A program made the position numbers and the translations under genes. The notes below the pieces were generated by a model. It saw nothing but the letters and a program-made list of their open reading frames with translations. It searched no databases and had not been told where the DNA came from. Shown here one piece after another: positions 1-8,077 of a stretch of DNA of 64,000 nucleotides (the stretch's first letter is position 1; each line of letters starts with the position of its first letter). Origin of the DNA: Corynebacterium propinquum DSM 44285 (GTDB lineage: Bacteria > Actinomycetota > Actinomycetes > Mycobacteriales > Mycobacteriaceae). The DNA lies in the NCBI RefSeq assembly GCF_000375525.1, contig NZ_AQXC01000009.1, positions 66,314-130,313 on the forward strand, written 5' to 3'.

Positions 1-196
1 CTAAATATGCGATGCCAATGGACAACAGGTTGGGGATTGCTTGCGTGAAATCCTCGATCTCCGGCATGGGGATGAAGAACCTCACGAACAGCATCACCGC
101 GATGGCGCCGGTGATGTTCGCACCGAGTACTGCGGTAGCAAACAGCGGCCATGAGGTGCCCCACAGCCACTTGATGCCACGCAGAAATCTGTTCAT
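1..196 (-). CDS. N-terminus of a membrane protein, probably adenylate cyclase (partial)
   Basis: Reading from an ATG at 196 leftward gives an open frame that leaves the window. The roughly 65 visible residues begin MNRFLRGIKWLWGTSWPL and contain one clear hydrophobic stretch (about residues 17-42) followed by a short acidic loop, so this is an integral membrane N-terminus. No catalytic domain is visible. In mycobacteria and corynebacteria the gene divergent from the DNA polymerase III delta' gene, on the topA side, is a membrane adenylate cyclase with a HAMP domain. The assignment rests on that remembered synteny and not on a visible cyclase motif. The gap to the divergent holB start is only about 43 bp, so the two promoters must overlap. 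Confidence 0.5.
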   Translation of the reverse strand, partial: MNRFLRGIKWLWGTSWPLFATAVLGANITGAIAVMLFVRFFIPMPEIEDFTQAIPNLLSIGIAYL

Positions 197-239
197 AACT
201 AACTACAATAACTGTCGAATACCCGGCTAGACTAGTGGC

Positions 240-1526
240 GTGAATTATACGCGAGCCGCTTCGGCAACCGCCGACACACCTGCAGCCGCAACACCTGCAA
301 CATCTGTCACAAATGGCACAGATTCTGGACCTGCGGTCACCATCGCAGACCGCCTACGGGACCACCCCCGCGTGCAGAAAACCATCATGGCTGCTGCCCG
401 TGCAGCCGCGCAGACACCTCACACCCATGCGATGTCCCACGCCTGGCTATTTACCGGCCCGCCGGGTGCTGGACGTTCAACCACCGCGTTGAACTTTGCG
501 GCTGCGCTGCTCTGTGAAACCCCGGGTGCCTATGGCTGTGGCGAATGTCAAGCCTGTCGTACAGCGATGACGGGCAAGCACACCGACGTCGTTCATGTGG
601 TGCCGCAGGAATTATCCATCGGTGTGGATTTCGTGCGCGATAACGTTGTCTCTTCTGCTGCCAAGCGCCCCACCGTAGGGTCCTGGCGCGTGGTGATTTT
701 CGAAGATGCGGACCGGCTTACTGACGGTGCCGCCAATGCATTGCTGAAAACCATCGAGGAACCGCCCGCGCACACCGTGATCATCTTGTGTGCACCGTCG
801 ACTGATCCCGAAGACTTCCCGCAGACGCTACGATCCCGCTGCCGCCACTTGTACGTGCCGGCGTTACCGGTGGACACTATTGTGCAGATGCTTGTCGACG
901 AAGGCGCGAGTGAAAATCACGCCCGGTTGGCAGCGCATACTTCGTTGCGCCATGTTGGCCGCGCCCGAAAGTTGGTTAATACACCGGTGATCCAGCAGCG
1001 GCGTGCGCAGGCCATCAACCTTGCGGAAGCTATCTTCCACGAATCCGGTGGCTTCCAGGCCGTCGGCCAGCTGGTCAAAGCTGTAGAAAAAGAAGCGAAA
1101 GAAAGCTACGCCGAGGCGGATGAGGCGGAAAAAGAACGCCTGCGCAACGCCTTAGGCATGGGGGCGAAAGGGAAAGGCACACAGAAGTCTGTTTCTGGTG
1201 GTGCCGGTGACTTGCGCGAATTGGAAAAACAGCAGAAAAAGCGACAGACCAGGCGTTTGCGGGATGTATTGGATCTGGCCTTGGTTGATCTGGCTGGGAT
1301 CTACCGGGATGCGCTGATGGTGAAGCTGGGCGCAGAGGTGGATCTCACGCACCCGGATTTCGAGCCGCTGGCCTCGGAGCTTGCAGAGCACCTGGACGAA
1401 GATGGGCTTGTGGAATGCCAGGATGCCATTAGTCATTACCGTGAGCTTTTAGGCTTTAACGTCTCGCCGCAGATTGCTTTCGACGGACTGGTGGGACGTT
1501 TACGCTGCGCATACCGGGTGCACTAG
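240..1526 (+). CDS. holB: DNA polymerase III delta' subunit
   Basis: This encodes a clamp-loader subunit of the replicative polymerase, a cytoplasmic AAA+ protein that helps load the beta clamp. The 428-residue product has a Walker A motif GPPGAGRS at residues 73-80, a zinc-binding cysteine cluster (CETPGAYGCGECQAC, about 92-106) typical of HolB/DnaX proteins, and the conserved LLKTIEEPP segment near residue 170. The C-terminal half is helical and charged, as in actinobacterial HolB. The start is a GTG at 240, with an Ala/Thr-rich N-terminal extension of about 35 residues before the fold. An internal start would remove that extension, so the exact start is less certain than the identity. The gene stands alone and is followed by tRNA-Thr. 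Confidence 0.93.
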   Translation: MNYTRAASATADTPAAATPATSVTNGTDSGPAVTIADRLRDHPRVQKTIMAAARAAAQTPHTHAMSHAWLFTGPPGAGRSTTALNFAAALLCETPGAYGCGECQACRTAMTGKHTDVVHVVPQELSIGVDFVRDNVVSSAAKRPTVGSWRVVIFEDADRLTDGAANALLKTIEEPPAHTVIILCAPSTDPEDFPQTLRSRCRHLYVPALPVDTIVQMLVDEGASENHARLAAHTSLRHVGRARKLVNTPVIQQRRAQAINLAEAIFHESGGFQAVGQLVKAVEKEAKESYAEADEAEKERLRNALGMGAKGKGTQKSVSGGAGDLRELEKQQKKRQTRRLRDVLDLALVDLAGIYRDALMVKLGAEVDLTHPDFEPLASELAEHLDEDGLVECQDAISHYRELLGFNVSPQIAFDGLVGRLRCAYRVH

Positions 1527-1667
1527 CTGTTGCAGCCTCGCTGGTGTGGCGGTCTTAGTCCTGCCGTTTTTCATTGACGGCGTCTATCGGCTAGAATGCC
1601 AGTGTTGCTGTGATTGTGCATGAAACCTGCTATGCGGGAATCTTTCACGAATCCACACAAGCAACGT

Positions 1668-1743
1668 GCCATCTTAGCTCAGTCGGTAGAGCAGCTCCCT
1701 CGTAAAGAGCAGGTCAAGGGTTCGATTCCCTTAGATGGCTCCA
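1668..1743 (+). tRNA. tRNA-Thr (anticodon CGT)
   Basis: A full cloverleaf can be drawn. The acceptor stem is GCCATCT paired with AGATGGC. The D arm is GCTC/GAGC. The anticodon loop is CTCGTAA with anticodon CGT, and the T arm carries GGTTCGATTCC. The CCA end is encoded at 1741-1743. The last pair of the anticodon stem (C31-A39) is mismatched, but the rest pairs well. The accessory island begins directly downstream, and tRNA 3' ends are common integration points. I did not find a repeat of the 3' end of this tRNA at the far side of the island. Confidence 0.95.
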
Positions 1744-1942
1744 CTACTTAAGTTCTTATTCTGCAGTGATTTTGTTGCTCCGTGTGCGAATGGGGGCTTC
1801 CTATCTAATTAGTCAAGTCCGCGGGTTTGCGGCCTTAGGCTACAAAAATTGCTCACGGGGTGGCCTAACCGGCGTGCGATCATGTTTGGATAGCTGTTAA
1901 ACAATCATGAAATAGGCTTTGGGTAATGGAAAGGCGTTAAAC

Positions 1943-3025
1943 ATGCCTCAATGGGGCACGCCTAATTGGATACCGGCTGATGGTAGTGGCATTTCTCGAA
2001 GAGATAGACAAGGCGGCAGCTATGAGGCCTACATCCCCGACACGCTTTCAGATGCCAGTCTCGTTATTCCTGCGGAATTGGCGCAAAAATCTGCGGAAAT
2101 CGAGAGAAGCATTATTGCTTTAGGGCGGCGAGAAACCTACAAGTGCTTCGTTCCGTAGAAAATTCCTTTGCTACTACACCAGAAATTACCCCAGAGCATC
2201 TTGGGCAGCTGCAATCTGAGCTTCTTGGCGCGCATCCAACGGTTCCTGTAGGGATACGAAAGATTCAAAACTGGATTGGCGGATCTGGTCGAACACCCAT
2301 TGGGGCCGAATTTGTTCCGCCACCGCCTGAAGAAGTTCCCACCTTAATGGCCGATTTCTGCCGGTACTTTAATGGTGCCGCACTTGGAGCTTTGACCCAG
2401 GCTGCAATTATTCATGCCCAGTTTGAAACTATTCATCCGTTCGCGGATGGAAACGGCCGTGTTGGTCGTGCCTTGATCCATGGGACTCTATTGCGTCGTG
2501 GGTTAACGCATCAAACAATTCTGCCCATTAGTTTAATTTTGGGCACGTGGTCCAAACGCTATGTCGAAGGGCTTACGGCGTTTCGTCAAGGTGATGTTCC
2601 TCGTTGGCTCGATACCTTTTTTTGATGCCGCGCAGGAAGCCGTCGCACAGGCGAATTTACTGGCTGATCAGTTATTAGAGATCCAGCAGGATTGGGAGCA
2701 ACGCTTAGACGATTACCGGAAAAGCCAAGGTAAAACCCGTGCGCTGCGTGCAGATTCGATAGATTTCAAACTGCTCACAGGTCTTGCTGCGCATCCGATT
2801 GTGACAGCTAAGACGCTAGAGCGGTTGTACGGTGTGACCTGGTCCAACGCACGCCGATCGCTTGAAGATTTGCAGGCTGCGGACATTTTGCGTGGAAAAG
2901 TTATCGGTACTCGAGGCACGACTGGTTATTATGCCGACGACATCTTAAGCCTGATCACTCATGCGGATCGCCAGCTAGCAAGTAGTCAGTTTGATACTCG
3001 CTTGGATGCGATCGCCACCCATTAG
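1943..3025 (+). pseudogene. Fic-family AMP transferase gene, broken by a deletion and a frameshift
   Basis: Three successive frames make one Fic protein. Frame A (from ATG 1943 to the stop at 2158) is the usual N-terminus, ending in the helix AELAQKSAEIERSIIALG. Frame B (about 2122-2625) carries the NWIGG and FVPPPPEEV segments and the catalytic Fic motif HPFADGNGRVGR, ending WLDTFF-stop. Frame C (about 2624-3025) continues with DAAQEAVAQA and a C-terminal winged helix. B and C rejoin if one T is removed from the T7 run at about 2617-2623, so this is a simple +1 slip. Between A and B the segment that normally carries the inhibitory (S/T)xxxE(G/N) helix is missing, as if deleted together with the frame change. 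The catalytic core is intact in frame B, which has a GTG at 2143. I infer that the gene is inactive, but a shortened product or frameshift product cannot be excluded. Confidence 0.85.
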
Positions 3026-3302
3026 GCCTTTACTGCCTGATGAGGCAGTGGTGATGGTATGCAGGCGGTAGTCTTCGGCTGCTTTGCTGTTGATTACGTT
3101 TTCAAGCTGGGGGAGTTTCAAAAAGGGCGGAGTACTTGAGCCATCCTCAAGCAGGAATGTTGCATACAACTCTGCGCACGATCATCGTTATATGTTCGTT
3201 AAGGGTACTTAACAGAATCATATAAAGAATGCTGATTAAAGTTCTCTATTATCAGTTTTGATAGTTGGAGCAATCACGGCATGAGCGCTGAAAGTGAGGT
3301 AA

Positions 3303-5261
3303 GTGAAGATGAGCGCACTGTTGATCTCTATGCAAGGGATAGCGAACTTAGCAGAAGTAAAACGTCCGGCTGTTACGCAATGGCAGACGCGTTTTCCTTC
3401 TACCTCTGCGACTCCTTTTCCGCAGCCTGTAGAAACAGATCCTTCGATGAAATTTGATGCTCGTGAAGTAGCGCGGTGGCTTATTGACACGAATCACGGT
3501 AATAATGCAGAAGCTGTCGAGGATGCGGCCTTTCATAGCGATCTTTTCTTGGATGCTGTTCAGCGCCCAGCGGTGTGGGCAGCATTGGCAGTGCATGCTT
3601 TAACTGGGGAAGAAGTGACCCCTCAGCTTGTTTATGATCGTTTGTTCTTAGAACCGCTTGTTCCGGAGTCAGTCCTCAATGGTGAATTAGATGTGGCGGT
3701 CGCTATCGCTAATGAATTGGCAGAGGCAGGTTTCTCCGCGGTCAAAGTCTTGCAGAAGATAATCGAGCATCGTCGTAACGCATCTGCCGAAGGCATGATT
3801 ACTGGTGCTGAGCTGTGCCTCGATGCCGTGGGATCAGAAATTGCACAGATGCTGAGCATTGACGAGGGCAGCCGAGAAATTGTGGCCTTAGGTGCTGGCG
3901 GTGATACGTGGGCGCAACGAGTTTCTGGCGCAATGCCGGTACCTTCCCGTTTAGCTCTGCAATATTCCCGATTTAGCCCAGAAATGTGTTTGAGCATTGG
4001 GCTGGGCATTCCGGTAGAGGTGGACACTGACGAATGGTCTCCTTCCGCCGTAGTGTTAATGCGATGGTTGTCCGTTACGGCCGATAACTCTGAAGAGTTT
4101 TTCAATCAGGTGGATCTCGCTGTGACCGGTATTGACCAGCGTGGATGCGTATTGGTAGTGGGGCCGGCTGATTTGCTCATTTCTTCTCAATCGGAGTACC
4201 TAAACACCGAGCGAAAGAACTGCCTGTGGCCGAGTCGAACAAGTTTGCAAACTTCACTTCGTTTTGCCGCGCTGCTACCTAAAGGGTGGACTCGGCATTT
4301 GGGGCAAAAGCAACTTGCGTTGTGGGCTCTGCGGAATAATGTCAATGCCGAAACCGCTAATGACGTGGTTGTTCTTGCGGATTATGCGGTGATGGATTTA
4401 GCCCCAGATTCAGTTCGTCATCTAGTCCGAGATGTATTAGCAGCTGTAGATAACCGGGTAAATCCGAGGTCGCATATCTTCCATAAAGCTGAGGTCATCC
4501 CGCAGGGTATCGCGCGGACGCGTGATTCTTTGATGCCGACATTGGAACGGCAAGTGTCGATTAGTGAAGCCGTGTCAATGACACAGTTGCGTGAGAGTGC
4601 GTCATCGATAGGCATTACTCCTTTCAATAACTCGCCTTTTGCTCAAGGGGGAAATCCGTATGCTCCGCGACGGAAGCAACTGGTCAACTGGGCGCAGGCG
4701 ACGAACGGGCCCGAAGCGGTGGTGAAGTTGTTGTCGGGGTTCAAGCTTGCTGATATTAATGTAGCCAATCCTGATGGCACTGTGCCGGTGATTGGGCGAA
4801 GTGAATTGTTAGGGTTTGTACAGGTCGGTGAGCGAAAAGTGGATTTGCTGGAGTTGGAGTTCAAGCTTCGGAATGCTCATTTGACCGAGCCGGGCGATGT
4901 TTTGTTTGCCTTCGATGGCAGCCCGCATGTGTTTGTGGAGTCTTCTGGCGGTGCGCTCGTGGAGGCGCCAGTGCAGGTTTTGAGGTGCAAGCAGACTCGG
5001 GGACGGACGAAAGAACTGCTGAAGAGGGTGACATCTCCGCATTTGTTGGCGCAGCAGCTCCGCAAGGTGAAGACGAAGAAGAAGGAATCGTGGTTGGTGC
5101 CGGTTGTGGATCGGCAGGACGCGGTTGCCTTTGAATCTGCTCTAGTGGAGGTCAATGCGAAGCGGCAGGAACTTCAGACTCAACTAGATCGGCTCGACAG
5201 TTTCCAATTGGAGCTGGGAGAGGCGCTGGTCAGCGGCGCTATTAGGGCGGCGCCTGGTTAA
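3303..5261 (+). CDS. HTH protein related to N-6 DNA methylases, lacking methylase motifs, with TRD-like C-terminus
   Basis: This is a large protein of about 650 residues just upstream of hsdM. The N-terminus (about 8-65) looks like a helix-turn-helix of the kind found at the start of actinobacterial stand-alone N-6 DNA methylases (GIANLAEVKRPAVTQW ... EVARWL). The middle (about 280-420) resembles the region after the methylase core in that family (CVLVVGPADLL, a QLALWALR-like strand, VVVLADYAVMDL). The last 200 residues look like an HsdS target-recognition half (PGDVLFAFDGSPHVFV, followed by a helical tail). I find neither a DPACGSG-type SAM site nor an NPPY/F catalytic site, so it is probably not an active methyltransferase. 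A GTG at 3303 opens the frame. ATG 3309 lies about 9 nt after GAGGT and is the more likely start. It may be an accessory specificity or regulatory factor for the R-M genes, but that is inference. Confidence 0.75.
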   Translation: MKMSALLISMQGIANLAEVKRPAVTQWQTRFPSTSATPFPQPVETDPSMKFDAREVARWLIDTNHGNNAEAVEDAAFHSDLFLDAVQRPAVWAALAVHALTGEEVTPQLVYDRLFLEPLVPESVLNGELDVAVAIANELAEAGFSAVKVLQKIIEHRRNASAEGMITGAELCLDAVGSEIAQMLSIDEGSREIVALGAGGDTWAQRVSGAMPVPSRLALQYSRFSPEMCLSIGLGIPVEVDTDEWSPSAVVLMRWLSVTADNSEEFFNQVDLAVTGIDQRGCVLVVGPADLLISSQSEYLNTERKNCLWPSRTSLQTSLRFAALLPKGWTRHLGQKQLALWALRNNVNAETANDVVVLADYAVMDLAPDSVRHLVRDVLAAVDNRVNPRSHIFHKAEVIPQGIARTRDSLMPTLERQVSISEAVSMTQLRESASSIGITPFNNSPFAQGGNPYAPRRKQLVNWAQATNGPEAVVKLLSGFKLADINVANPDGTVPVIGRSELLGFVQVGERKVDLLELEFKLRNAHLTEPGDVLFAFDGSPHVFVESSGGALVEAPVQVLRCKQTRGRTKELLKRVTSPHLLAQQLRKVKTKKKESWLVPVVDRQDAVAFESALVEVNAKRQELQTQLDRLDSFQLELGEALVSGAIRAAPG

Positions 5262-5341
5262 CTCACGCGATAACTGCATGAAGCTCAGTCCTTCAACGAA
5301 ACTAGAAAATAGCGAAAAGCAAAGAGAAGCGAGGAAAGAAA

Positions 5342-6949
5342 ATGGTACGGAAGAAGAAGGAAGTGGCGCAGGTCCCTTCCACCTCTAAGGAAATCAAAGG
5401 CATATTGTGGAAGTCCGCGGATAAGCTTCGCGGTTCTATGGATGCGTCGCAGTACAAGGACGTTGTTCTGGGGCTGGTGTTTTTAAAGTACGTATCGGAT
5501 TCCTTTGATGAGCGTCAGAAGGAAATCCGCGCGGAGCTAGAAGGCAAGGGCTTCGATGAGGAAGACATCCTAGAAGATCTTGCCGACGTCGACGCTTACA
5601 CCAGCGAGAACGTCTTTTGGGTGGCGCCGAATGCCCGTTGGGACTTCCTAAAGAAGTATTCCAAGGGCATGGAGCTGGAAGGAAAACACAAGTCCATCGG
5701 CAAGTTGATCGATGAGGCTATGCAACAGCTCATGGCGGATAACGAATCGCTACTGGGCACGCTGCCGCAGATTTATGGCAAGGACAATATCGACCAGCGT
5801 CGTCTCGGTGAATTAGTGGACCTGTTTAGCTCTACGTACTTCGCCAGCACTAAGGATAAGAAGGCCCGCGACCTGCTTGGGGAGATCTACGAGTACTTTC
5901 TGGATAAGTTCGCCAAGGCTGAAGGTAAGAGGGGCGGTGAGTTCTATACTCCGCAGCCGGTCGTGCGGACGTTGGTAGAAATCCTTGAGCCGACTGAGGG
6001 GCGTGTGTATGACCCATGCTGTGGTTCGGGTGGCATGTTTGTGCAGGCGGAAAAGTTCTTGGAGGTTACCAAGCGTGACCGCAGCGCAATTGCTGTCTAT
6101 GGTCAGGAACTCAATGAGCGTACCTGGCGAATGGCCAAGATGAACCTGGCCATCCATGCGATCAGTGCGTCGGGTCTTGGCGAGCGTTGGGGCGATACTT
6201 TTGCTCGCGATATTCATGCGGGCACCAAGATGGACTACATCATGGCTAATCCGCCGTTCAACATTAAGGATTGGGTTCGCAATGAGGAGGATGCCCGTTG
6301 GAAATATGGTGTGCCTCCGGTAAAGAACGCGAACTTTGCGTGGATGCAGCACATCATTTCGAAGCTGAACGAGCACGGCGAAGCTGGTGTTGTGATGGCG
6401 AATGGCACCATGACGTCGCAAAGCTCTGGTGAGGGCGAGATCCGCAAGAACATGGTGGAAGATGACATTGTTTCGTGTGTGATTGCGCTGCCGGCCCAGT
6501 TGTTCCGCGGCACGGGCATTCCGGTGTGCGTATGGTTCTTTGCTAAGGATAAGTCGGCGGGTGTTGGTGGCAGTGTTGATCGCCGTGGTGAGGTGTTGCT
6601 TATCGACGCCCGCCAGCTCGGCCACATGATCGACCGCACGGAGCGGGCGTTTAGTGATGAGGACATCGCCAAGATTGCTAATGCGTTCCGCACGTGGCGT
6701 GGGCGCAAGTCCGCGGAGGGGGAGTACGAGGACGTTGCTGGTTTCTGCAAGTCAGCGAGCATTGAAGAGATTCGCGAAGCTGGCTACGCGCTAACGCCAG
6801 GTCGCTATGTCGGCATGTCAGAGGTCGAAGACGACGACGAACCAATTGACGAGAAGATTGCACGGCTCACTGCGGAACTTACCGCAGCTTTGGATGAATC
6901 TGCACGGTTGGATGCAGTAGTGCGCGAACAGTTGGGGAGGTTGAAGTGA
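5342..6949 (+). CDS. hsdM: Type I restriction-modification system, DNA methyltransferase subunit
   Basis: This is the M subunit of a type I R-M complex, which methylates adenine at the site chosen by HsdS. The 535-residue protein has an N-terminal helical HsdM domain (about 10-160), the SAM-binding motif DPCCGSGGMF near residue 223 and the catalytic motif NPPFN near residue 302. A YGVPPVKNANFAW segment, typical of HsdM, follows. It starts at ATG 5342 behind a strong GAGGAAAG ribosome site. The stop codon overlaps the GTG start of hsdS by four bases, so M and S are translationally coupled, and hsdR follows within 17 bases of hsdS. About 80 bp separate it from the upstream methylase-like gene on the same strand. 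Confidence 0.97.
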   Translation: MVRKKKEVAQVPSTSKEIKGILWKSADKLRGSMDASQYKDVVLGLVFLKYVSDSFDERQKEIRAELEGKGFDEEDILEDLADVDAYTSENVFWVAPNARWDFLKKYSKGMELEGKHKSIGKLIDEAMQQLMADNESLLGTLPQIYGKDNIDQRRLGELVDLFSSTYFASTKDKKARDLLGEIYEYFLDKFAKAEGKRGGEFYTPQPVVRTLVEILEPTEGRVYDPCCGSGGMFVQAEKFLEVTKRDRSAIAVYGQELNERTWRMAKMNLAIHAISASGLGERWGDTFARDIHAGTKMDYIMANPPFNIKDWVRNEEDARWKYGVPPVKNANFAWMQHIISKLNEHGEAGVVMANGTMTSQSSGEGEIRKNMVEDDIVSCVIALPAQLFRGTGIPVCVWFFAKDKSAGVGGSVDRRGEVLLIDARQLGHMIDRTERAFSDEDIAKIANAFRTWRGRKSAEGEYEDVAGFCKSASIEEIREAGYALTPGRYVGMSEVEDDDEPIDEKIARLTAELTAALDESARLDAVVREQLGRLK

Positions 6950-8061
6950 GCTGGGAAGCAATGAAACTTGGAGATGTCTTGCCATTTAAATACGGGCGAA
7001 ACCTGCCAGAGTCTAAGAGAACTCAGACCGGGGAATACGATGTTGTTACATCGGCAGGAGTCGCAGGTTCCCATTGTGAAGCGCTAACCACTGTCCCTTC
7101 GGTCGTTGTAGGTCGCAAGGGTACGATTGGAAAGTTAACTTACTGTGGTGCACCAGTTTGGCCTACTGACACCGCGTTCTTTGTGGAAGAGCGTGATGGG
7201 GTAAATCTTCGATTCGCCTACTATCTACTATCAACGTTGCCATTCCAATCAATGAACAATGATAGTGCAGTGCCGGGTCTCAACAGACGTGATGCAGAAG
7301 ATCTCATTGTTCGTATTCCGTCACTTCAGGAGCAAAATTCAATTGCCGATGTCCTCGGGACCTTGGATGACAAGATTGCAGCGAACATCAGGGTCAAAGA
7401 AACTTGTACAGAACTAATCAAAACAATTGGTTCTATACCAATCAGCAACGTTCCAGCTTCTGAACTTGCAGTCCAGATTAAAAAGCAAATCTCAGCAGGA
7501 AAACTTCAAGACCTGGATGTTCGACACTACTCCATTCCTGCTTTCGATCTTGGCTACGCTTCAATCGAAAGCGGTGCCGAAATCAAAAGCGGAAAGAACC
7601 TCATCGAGGCTCCTTGCGTACTTGTCTCAAAACTCAATCCACGAACCCCACGAATTTGGAATATCCCCACTGTAGACAGTGAGGAAACGACAGTATGCTC
7701 CACGGAGTTCATTGCATGGCAAGGAACAACAGTTCCTCAAGCTGCCCTTTATGCTGCATTGTTGCAAGGTTCTTTCTCCGAGCAATTGCAAGAACGTGCT
7801 TCTGGCACTTCCAATAGTCACCAACGCGTGCGACCTCAAGACATGCAAGAAGCAACGATTCCAGACGTAAGAAAACTCGATCAAGAGACTTTAAAGCTAC
7901 TAGAAGCTCTGAATCTCCAGGCTGCAGATCTTATTAAAGAAAACCAAGTCCTCGCCGCAACCCGTGACGAACTATTGCCGCTGCTCATGAACGGGAAGAT
8001 TACCGTCGACGAGGCAGAGGAAGCAGTTGGGGACGTGGGCGTCGTAAAGCAAAAGCAGTAG
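6946..8061 (+). CDS. hsdS: Type I restriction-modification system, specificity subunit
   Basis: HsdS recognises the bipartite DNA target for the complex. The 371-residue protein has two target-recognition halves, each followed by a helical spacer. The first spans about residues 1-130 and ends in the IPSLQEQNSIADVLGTLDDKI helix. The second spans about 165-310 and ends with a helix containing RDELLPLLMNGKITVDEAE, the usual HsdS C-terminus. It starts at a GTG overlapping the hsdM stop. The DNA is richer in A and T than hsdM and hsdR, especially in the second recognition half, which is common where TRDs are exchanged by recombination. No inverted repeats or second hsdS copy are visible in the window, so there is no sign of a shuffling system. 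Confidence 0.95.
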   Translation: MSWEAMKLGDVLPFKYGRNLPESKRTQTGEYDVVTSAGVAGSHCEALTTVPSVVVGRKGTIGKLTYCGAPVWPTDTAFFVEERDGVNLRFAYYLLSTLPFQSMNNDSAVPGLNRRDAEDLIVRIPSLQEQNSIADVLGTLDDKIAANIRVKETCTELIKTIGSIPISNVPASELAVQIKKQISAGKLQDLDVRHYSIPAFDLGYASIESGAEIKSGKNLIEAPCVLVSKLNPRTPRIWNIPTVDSEETTVCSTEFIAWQGTTVPQAALYAALLQGSFSEQLQERASGTSNSHQRVRPQDMQEATIPDVRKLDQETLKLLEALNLQAADLIKENQVLAATRDELLPLLMNGKITVDEAEEAVGDVGVVKQKQ

Positions 8062-8077
8062 GAGGAAGAAGACAGCG

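Noticed and set aside
1..230. Plus-strand open frame of 72 residues at the left edge
   Set aside because: Opposite the minus-strand membrane protein whose hydrophobic N-terminus is clear.
3026..3302. Small open frame on the minus strand (about 2975-3169) and hairpin ACTGCCT/AGGCAGT at 3032-3049
   Set aside because: The frame overlaps the fic C-terminus and has no content. The hairpin lacks a T run, so I do not call a terminator.
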